This document shows positions 54,738 through 59,956 of a DNA stretch of 59,956 nucleotides, piece after piece. Position numbers and translations under genes: made by a program. Under the pieces are notes generated by a model. It was not told where the DNA came from. It ran no database searches and saw only the letters and a list, made by a program, of their open reading frames with translations. The number at the start of each line of letters is the position of its first letter. The stretch's first letter is position 1. This DNA comes from Xanthobacter oligotrophicus (lineage in GTDB: Bacteria; Pseudomonadota; Alphaproteobacteria; Rhizobiales; Xanthobacteraceae). The stretch is taken from contig NZ_VTTL01000017.1 of the NCBI RefSeq assembly GCF_008364685.1, positions 1-59,956 on the forward strand, read 5' to 3'.

Positions 54738-57008
54738 ATGGCCGAAGGGACCCTTCCTCCCATGAACCATGCCCTCGACCATACGGCGCTCGCCACCGGA
54801 CAGGCGGACGCGCCCCCCGGCGAGACGCTGCCCGGTACCCTCGTTGCTGCAGCCCGCCGCTATGCGACGCGCCCGGCCTTGCGCCACAAGACGGGCGGCA
54901 TCTGGCGCACATGGACGTTCGCGGATTATCTCGCCCGCACCGGGGCCATGGCCCGCCTGCTCGACGGCGCGGGCTTCACCGGCGCGGGCCTGCTGGTGAC
55001 CGTGGGCGAGAACCGGCCGGAGCTGTATGCCGCCGCCCTCGGAGCGCAAGGCCTGGGCGCCGCCGTGATGCCGCTCGGGCCGGAATTCCTGCGCCGCTTC
55101 GGTGCGCCGGAGGCCGAGCCCGCCCTGGTCCTGTGCGAGAATGAGGAGGCCGCCCGCGCGTGGCGCGCCGTGAGCCGCGCCAGCGCGCCGGTGCTACGCC
55201 TCGACGAGCTGGCGCCATCACCGGAAGAGGCCCGCGAGGATGGCCTTTCCTGGTTCGCCTGGCGCGCCGCCACCGTCGACGGCGACGAGACCGCGCTCGT
55301 CCTGCACACGGACGGCGCGGACGGTCCGCCCCGCCCCGTGGCGCTTTCCCACCGGCGCCTCCTTGCCGCCGGCAAGGCGGCGGTGTCGCGGCTGGAGCTT
55401 GTGTCATCCGACCGGCTCATGGCCTTCCTGCCCGCCTCCGGCATCGAGGACGCGGCGGGCAGCCTGGTGCAGCCGCTCCTGTCGGGCTGCTGCGTGCATT
55501 GCGTGGAAGGACCAGCGAGCTTTCCCATCGATCTCAGGGAGGTGGCGCCCACGGTACTGCCCGCGCCCGCCCGCGTGTTCGAGCTGATCGATCGCGATGC
55601 GGGACGCCGCCTGTCGGGCGGCGGGCCGCTGGTGCGGGCGCTCGCCCGTGCGACGGAGAAAGGTGCTCCCGGCGCTAGCCTCGCCTTCGCTGCGCCGCTG
55701 CGCAACACCCTCGGGATCAGCGCCTGCCGGCTCGCCTTCGTCACCTCCGGCGAACTGGAGCCGGCCGCCGCCACCCGCCTCATGGCTTTCGGCCTGCCGC
55801 TGGACACGGACCTCTGCCTCGCCGAGGACGGCAGCCCGTTTTCCCGCGCCGGCACGCCGGCGGATACGGCGAGGCTGCTGCGGCACGCGGAAGCCCTGCT
55901 GCGCAGCGAGCCTGGCATCGACCGCACCCGCGTCACCCGCGATGCCACGGGTCTGCGGGTGCGCATCGCGCTTGCTCCCTCCGGCGGCGACACGGAGGAT
56001 GGCGCCGCCGCCCGCGCTCGTGCCGCCACGGCTGTGGACCGGGTGAATGCCCGCCTCGCCGCGGAGAGCCACGGGCAGCCTGCCTCCATCGTCGCGCTGG
56101 AGCTGGCGCCGGACGGCTTCGGCGCGCACGAGCTGACGCTAGACGGCGAGGTGCGGCACGCCATGCCCGTCCCCCTTGCGCTTGCGGCAGACGACGCCCG
56201 GACCGAGCGCGCCTCCCGTGCGCAGGGAAGGGTGCTCATGGCGGTGAGCGATGTGGCGGTGGCGTTCGGCGGCGTGAAGGCGCTCACCGACGTTTCCCTG
56301 GCCATCCATGAGGGAGAGATCCTCTCCATCATCGGGCCGAACGGGGCGGGGAAGACGTCGCTGCTCAACGTCATCAACGGCGTCTACCACCCGCGCGCCG
56401 GCTCCATCACCTTCGCCGGCAAGGTGCGCGCCCGCATGCGCCCGGCCTTCGCCGCGCGCTCCGGCATCGGCCGCACCTTCCAGCACGTCTCCCTGTTCAA
56501 GGGCATGAACGTGATCGACAACGTGCTGGTGGGCCGCGCCGCCCGTTTCAGGGGCACGCTTCTCGGCAAGCTGCTGCGCCTGCCCTCCACCGCCGCGGAG
56601 GAGCGACGCGAGCGGGAGGCGGCGGAGCGCATTCTCGCCTTCCTGGAGCTGGAGCACCTGCGCAAGGCGCCGGTGGCGAGCCTGCCCTACGGCGTCCAGA
56701 AGCGCGTGGAACTCGCCCGCGCGCTCGCCACCGAGCCCCGCCTGTTGCTGCTGGACGAGCCCATGGCCGGCATGACCCACGAGGAGAAGCGCGACATGTG
56801 CGGCTTCATCCGCCGGGTCAACGAGAGTTTCGGCACCACCATCCTCATCATCGAGCACGACATCGGCGTGGTCATGGGCCTGTCCGACCGCGTCGTGGTC
56901 CTCAACTACGGCCGCAAAATCGCCGACGGCACGCCGGCCGAGGTGCGTGCCGACCGCGAGGTCATCGCCGCCTACCTCGGCTCCGCCGCCGTGGGCGAGG
57001 CCGCCTGA
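54738..57008 (+). CDS. Degenerate adenylate-forming domain fused to a LivG-like ATPase
   Basis: The 756-residue protein joins two domains. Residues 1 to ~500 resemble the acyl-CoA-ligase-like AMP-binding proteins encoded beside Liv-type genes: TLPGTLVAAARRYATRPALR near 32-51, then LPASGIEDAAGSLVQPLLSG and PIDLREVAPTVLPAPARVFE around 230-290. The catalytic motifs are worn: the usual TSGTTGxPKG site reads HTDGADGPPRPVALSHR near 190-206, and the YGxTE region reads LCLAEDG. From ~501 a complete ATPase follows: Walker A GPNGAGKT near 533-540, SLPYGVQKRVELARAL, Walker B LLLLDEPMAGM. ATG 54762 is an alternative start. An internal ATG at 56238 with AGGGAAGGG could also yield the ATPase alone. Confidence 0.85.
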   Translation: MAEGTLPPMNHALDHTALATGQADAPPGETLPGTLVAAARRYATRPALRHKTGGIWRTWTFADYLARTGAMARLLDGAGFTGAGLLVTVGENRPELYAAALGAQGLGAAVMPLGPEFLRRFGAPEAEPALVLCENEEAARAWRAVSRASAPVLRLDELAPSPEEAREDGLSWFAWRAATVDGDETALVLHTDGADGPPRPVALSHRRLLAAGKAAVSRLELVSSDRLMAFLPASGIEDAAGSLVQPLLSGCCVHCVEGPASFPIDLREVAPTVLPAPARVFELIDRDAGRRLSGGGPLVRALARATEKGAPGASLAFAAPLRNTLGISACRLAFVTSGELEPAAATRLMAFGLPLDTDLCLAEDGSPFSRAGTPADTARLLRHAEALLRSEPGIDRTRVTRDATGLRVRIALAPSGGDTEDGAAARARAATAVDRVNARLAAESHGQPASIVALELAPDGFGAHELTLDGEVRHAMPVPLALAADDARTERASRAQGRVLMAVSDVAVAFGGVKALTDVSLAIHEGEILSIIGPNGAGKTSLLNVINGVYHPRAGSITFAGKVRARMRPAFAARSGIGRTFQHVSLFKGMNVIDNVLVGRAARFRGTLLGKLLRLPSTAAEERREREAAERILAFLELEHLRKAPVASLPYGVQKRVELARALATEPRLLLLDEPMAGMTHEEKRDMCGFIRRVNESFGTTILIIEHDIGVVMGLSDRVVVLNYGRKIADGTPAEVRADREVIAAYLGSAAVGEAA

Positions 57009-57019
57009 AGGAACAGCAC

Positions 57020-57910
57020 ATGAGCGATTTCTCCTTCTTCCTCGAAGTGGTGGTGGGCGGCCTGCTCTCCGGCGTCATGTACACGCTGGTGGCATTGGGC
57101 TTCGTGCTCATCTTCAAGGCCTCCGGCGTGTTCAACTTCGCCCAGGGCGCCATGGTGCTGTTCGCGGCGCTGACCTTCGTGGGCTTCCTGGAATTCGGCC
57201 TGCCCATGTGGGCCGCCTTCCTCCTTGCCCTTGCCGCCATGCTGGCACTGGCAGTGGCTATCGAGCGCACGGTGCTGCGCCCGCTCGTCGGGCAGGATCA
57301 CATGATCCTGTTCATGGCCACCATCGGCCTGTCCATCTTCCTGGAGGGCTTCGCCCAGCTCATCTGGGGCACGCGGGTGCGCGGGCTGGATCTCGGCATC
57401 TCCGACGAGCCCGTGGAGATCGCCGGGATACTGGTGTCCCAGTTCGACCTCTCCGCCGCGGTCATGGCTGCGGTTCTGGTGGCGGTGCTCTCGGCCTTCT
57501 TCTCCTACACCAAGGTGGGCCGGGCGCTGCGCGCGGTGGCCGACGACACCCAGGCGGCACAGGTGGCAGGCGTGCCGCTCGGCTTCATCTGGGCGGTGGT
57601 GTGGGGGGCGGCGGGCTTCATCGCACTGGTCGCCGGCCTGGTGTGGGGCGCCCGGCTCGGGGTGCAGTTCGCGCTGACCCTGGTGGCGCTCAAGGCGCTG
57701 CCGGTGATGATCCTCGGCGGCTTCAACTCCATCGCCGGCGCCATCGTGGCGGGGCTCGTCATCGGCGTCTCGGAGAAGCTCGCCGAGATCTATCTCGGCC
57801 CGTTCGTGGGCGGCGGCATCGAGAACTGGTTCCCCTATGCGCTTGCCATCGCCGTCCTTCTCATCCGCCCCGCCGGCCTGTTCGGCGCCGCCCGCATCGC
57901 AAGGGTCTGA
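57020..57910 (+). CDS. Second Liv-type importer, LivH-like permease
   Basis: The 296-residue protein starts at ATG 57020, with AAGGAAC upstream, and shows about eight helices. GFVLIFKASGVFNFAQGAMV near 27-46 and GRALRAVADDTQAAQVAGVP near 174-193 are LivH signatures; LVALKALPVMILGGFNSIAG follows near 225-244. It ends 3 bp before the partner permease gene. Confidence 0.9.
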   Translation: MSDFSFFLEVVVGGLLSGVMYTLVALGFVLIFKASGVFNFAQGAMVLFAALTFVGFLEFGLPMWAAFLLALAAMLALAVAIERTVLRPLVGQDHMILFMATIGLSIFLEGFAQLIWGTRVRGLDLGISDEPVEIAGILVSQFDLSAAVMAAVLVAVLSAFFSYTKVGRALRAVADDTQAAQVAGVPLGFIWAVVWGAAGFIALVAGLVWGARLGVQFALTLVALKALPVMILGGFNSIAGAIVAGLVIGVSEKLAEIYLGPFVGGGIENWFPYALAIAVLLIRPAGLFGAARIARV

Positions 57911-57913
57911 CCC

Positions 57914-58978
57914 ATGTTCTACCGTGACGCCGGGGAGATGAAGACCTCCTACGCCCAGGAGCAGGCCATCTTCCCCGTGGCCCTCGACCGCCGGGTGGTG
58001 ATCGGCGTGGTCGCGGTCGGCGCGCTTGTCGTGCCGCTGGTGGCGGGGCCCTACTGGCTCGGTTCCATCCTGCTGCCGTTCCTGATCCTGTCGCTGGCCG
58101 CCATCGGCCTCAACATCCTCACCGGCTATGCCGGCCAGCTCTCGCTGGGGTCCGGCGCCTTCATGGCGGTGGGGGCCTATGCGGCGGTGAACCTCGTCAT
58201 CCGCCTGCCCATGCTGCCGTTCCCGGTCTCCTTCGCGCTGGCGGGACTGGTGGCGGGCGCGGTGGGGTTGGCCTTCGGACTGCTGTCGCTGCGCATCCGC
58301 GGCTTCTACGTGGCGGTGGCGACGCTTGCCGCGCAATTCTTCATCGAATGGATCTGCACCCACATTCCGTGGCTGGTGCTGAACACCCCCTCTGGCGTCG
58401 TTTCCACCCCGACGCTCTTTTTATTCGGCTTCGCCTTCTCGTCGGTGCCGTCGCGCTACCTCGTGGCATTCGTGGCGGTGGTGGTCCTCGCACTGCTCGC
58501 GAAGAACCTCGTCCGCTCCTCCGCCGGCCGCGCGCTGATGGTGGTGCGCGACCACGAGACGGCGGCGGAGCTGACCGGCGTCGACACCGCCCGCGCCAAG
58601 CTCACCGCGTTCGCGGTCTCGGGCTTCTATTGCGGGGTGGCCGGCGCGCTGTGGGCGTTCCTCTATCTCGGCAACGTGGAGATCGAGGCCTTTTCGCTGC
58701 ATCGCTCGTTCCAGATCCTGTTCATGGTCATCATCGGCGGCCTCGGCTCCATCCTCGGCTCTTTCCTCGGGGCGGCCTTCATCGTGCTGCTGCCGGTGGC
58801 CATCGCCAACGCGGCTGTGCTGTTCGGCGGGGCGCTGAAGCCCGACGTGCTCGCCAATCTCGAGCTGATGATCTTCGGCGCCCTCATCGTGTCCTTCCTG
58901 ATCATCGAGCCGAGCGGCCTTGCCCGCCTCGTGGTGAAGGCGAAGGAGCGCCTGCGCCGCTGGCCGCTGGCCTATTGA
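57914..58978 (+). CDS. Second Liv-type importer, LivM-like permease
   Basis: The 354-residue protein has about ten helices. LAAIGLNILTGYAGQLSLGS near 58-78 and GALWAFLYLGNVEIEAFSLH near 238-257 are typical LivM regions. The first 25 residues (MFYRDAGEMKTSYAQEQAIF...) form the hydrophilic leader common in this subgroup. It is the last gene of the transport operon. Confidence 0.9.
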   Translation: MFYRDAGEMKTSYAQEQAIFPVALDRRVVIGVVAVGALVVPLVAGPYWLGSILLPFLILSLAAIGLNILTGYAGQLSLGSGAFMAVGAYAAVNLVIRLPMLPFPVSFALAGLVAGAVGLAFGLLSLRIRGFYVAVATLAAQFFIEWICTHIPWLVLNTPSGVVSTPTLFLFGFAFSSVPSRYLVAFVAVVVLALLAKNLVRSSAGRALMVVRDHETAAELTGVDTARAKLTAFAVSGFYCGVAGALWAFLYLGNVEIEAFSLHRSFQILFMVIIGGLGSILGSFLGAAFIVLLPVAIANAAVLFGGALKPDVLANLELMIFGALIVSFLIIEPSGLARLVVKAKERLRRWPLAY

Positions 58979-59059
58979 GACCTCGGGCGGGACCACAGTC
59001 GCGGACGACGGCAGTCCGGAGCGCACCCGGAACATTCATCTGTGCGGGAGGAAGAAGCT

Positions 59060-59833
59060 GTGACATTCGAATTCATTCGCACGGAGGTTCGCGGTCGCGT
59101 GGGATGGGTCACCCTCCACCGCCCGGAGGCCCTGAACGCGCTCAACGCCGCCATGGTGGCGGAGATCGTGAAGGCCCTCAGTGTGTTCGGCGCTGATCCG
59201 GATATCGGCTGCGTGGTGCTGACCGGGTCCGACCGCGCGTTCGCTGCGGGTGCGGACATCAAGGAGGCGGCGGAGCGCACCTATCCCGAGACCTTTCTCG
59301 ATGATTTTCTCGCCTCCTGGGATGCGATCGCACGCATGCGCAAGCCTGTCGTCGCCGCGGTCGCAGGCTATGCTTTGGGAGGGGGCTGCGAGGTCGTGCT
59401 GATGTGCGATGTCGTCATCGCCGCGGATACGGCGCGTTTCGGCCTGCCGGAAGTGAAGATCGGTGTCATGCCGGGCGCGGGAGGAACACAGCGCCTCGCG
59501 CGTGCCATCGGCAAGGCCAAGGCCATGGATCTTTGCCTGACGGGCCGGATGATGGACGCCGCCGAGGCGGAGCGGTCGGGGCTGGTTTCGCGTGTTGTGC
59601 CCGCATCGGACCTGCTCGCCGAAGCGCAGGCCGTCGCCGAAGCGATCTCGGCAAAATCCCGCATCAACACGATGGTGATCAAGGAGGCCGTCAACCGGGC
59701 CTTCGAGACCTCTCTCTCGGAAGGGCTCCTGTTCGAGCGCCGGACCTTCCAGGCCCTTTTCGCAACCCTCGATCAGAAAGAGGGGATGGCGGCATTCGTG
59801 GAGAAGCGACAGCCGGAGTTTCGCGGCCGATAA
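59060..59833 (+). CDS. Enoyl-CoA hydratase/isomerase family protein
   Basis: GTG 59060 is chosen because GGGAGGAAG precedes it by about 6 nt; a GTG at 59042 would include the RBS. This gives 257 residues, normal for crotonases. ADIKEA (oxyanion hole) near 64-69, [15 protein letters not shown] near 102-116 with the first catalytic glutamate, and [20 protein letters not shown] near 127-146 with the second. It would hydrate the enoyl-CoA that the facing operon could produce. It is 81 bp after the permease gene. Confidence 0.9.
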   Translation: MTFEFIRTEVRGRVGWVTLHRPEALNALNAAMVAEIVKALSVFGADPDIGCVVLTGSDRAFAAGADIKEAAERTYPETFLDDFLASWDAIARMRKPVVAAVAGYALGGGCEVVLMCDVVIAADTARFGLPEVKIGVMPGAGGTQRLARAIGKAKAMDLCLTGRMMDAAEAERSGLVSRVVPASDLLAEAQAVAEAISAKSRINTMVIKEAVNRAFETSLSEGLLFERRTFQALFATLDQKEGMAAFVEKRQPEFRGR

Positions 59834-59845
59834 GCATTTCGCAGG

Positions 59846-59956
59846 TCATGATTTTACACGCGAGAGATGTGTCCATGCCTCCACCGCCTCGGTGCCGATA
59901 TCCTCGCGGGCGATCCAGGTCCGCAGGTGGTCGATGTCCAGTTCGGGTGTCCCGGT
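59846..59956 (-). pseudogene. Partial open frame at the right edge, unclear
   Basis: The minus strand encodes TGTPELDIDHLRTWIARED and a few more residues to a stop after 36 codons. ELDIDHLRTWIxRE recalls the start of MaoC/FAS1-like dehydratases of acyl-CoA pathways, but the frame ends far too early for such an enzyme. It is probably a truncated gene whose first codons are off the right edge. The call is weak. Confidence 0.25.

Noticed and set aside
56972-58363. A 463-codon minus-strand frame opposite the second importer's permeases
   Set aside because: Antisense of hydrophobic GC-rich genes gives His/Asp/Arg/Gln-rich sequence; no coding features.

Overview
The window reads as a GC-rich (roughly two-thirds G+C) alphaproteobacterial chromosome, most like the Hyphomicrobiales and perhaps the Xanthobacter/Azorhizobium group. 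Pointers are the codon use, the many Liv-type ABC importers and MFS carriers for organic acids, the dense LysR/IclR/GntR control, and a dispersed CGTCATGCCCGGG-type palindrome common in rhizobial genomes. The species assignment is inference; there is no rRNA or tRNA in the window to anchor it.

Left part (1-12120), catabolism and uptake. The end of an aldolase gene overlaps an amidohydrolase/decarboxylase gene, followed by a propionyl-CoA-synthetase-like ligase. A 0.7-kb scar follows with a 213-bp IS5-type MITE and an IS5-family transposase remnant. Next comes an IclR regulator with a 25-bp palindrome in its promoter. Divergent from it runs a long co-directional block: cyclase-family hydrolase, 3-hydroxyacyl-CoA-dehydrogenase-like enzyme, beta-keto acid cleavage enzyme (BKACE), and a complete Liv-type ABC importer (binding protein, two permeases, two ATPases). 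The block looks like import and breakdown of a beta-hydroxy/beta-keto acid.

Middle left (12121-24373). A convergent gap carries two related hairpin repeats. Then come a siderophore-interacting protein with a DHA2 MFS exporter and divergent LysR gene; an hpaI-hpaH-cyclase-MFS operon with its LysR gene; a class II aldolase plus MFS carrier with a divergent LysR gene; and a truncated ABC ATPase.

Middle (24374-43537), cell surface. A 1594-residue classical autotransporter ends in a strong terminator. It is followed by a phage virion-gene remnant, a membrane protein, two MFS carriers, a glutaminase, and a graveyard of recombinase/integrase fragments. Then comes the most unusual cluster: a two-partner secretion exoprotein with GLUG repeats, its TpsB pore, a short ExbB (type 2), ExbD, TonB, and a small exported protein. 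This suggests a secretion system with its own proton-motive energiser.

Right part (43538-59956), acyl-CoA catabolism. An eight-gene minus-strand operon (APH-family kinase, acyl-CoA dehydrogenase, SDR, class III CoA-transferase, acyl-CoA ligase, GntR/FCD regulator, nitroreductase, second SDR) resembles the levulinate/4-hydroxyacyl-CoA pathway logic. It faces a second Liv-type importer across a promoter region with a possible operator. In this importer one ATPase is fused to a degenerate adenylate-forming (acyl-CoA-ligase-like) domain. An enoyl-CoA hydratase follows.
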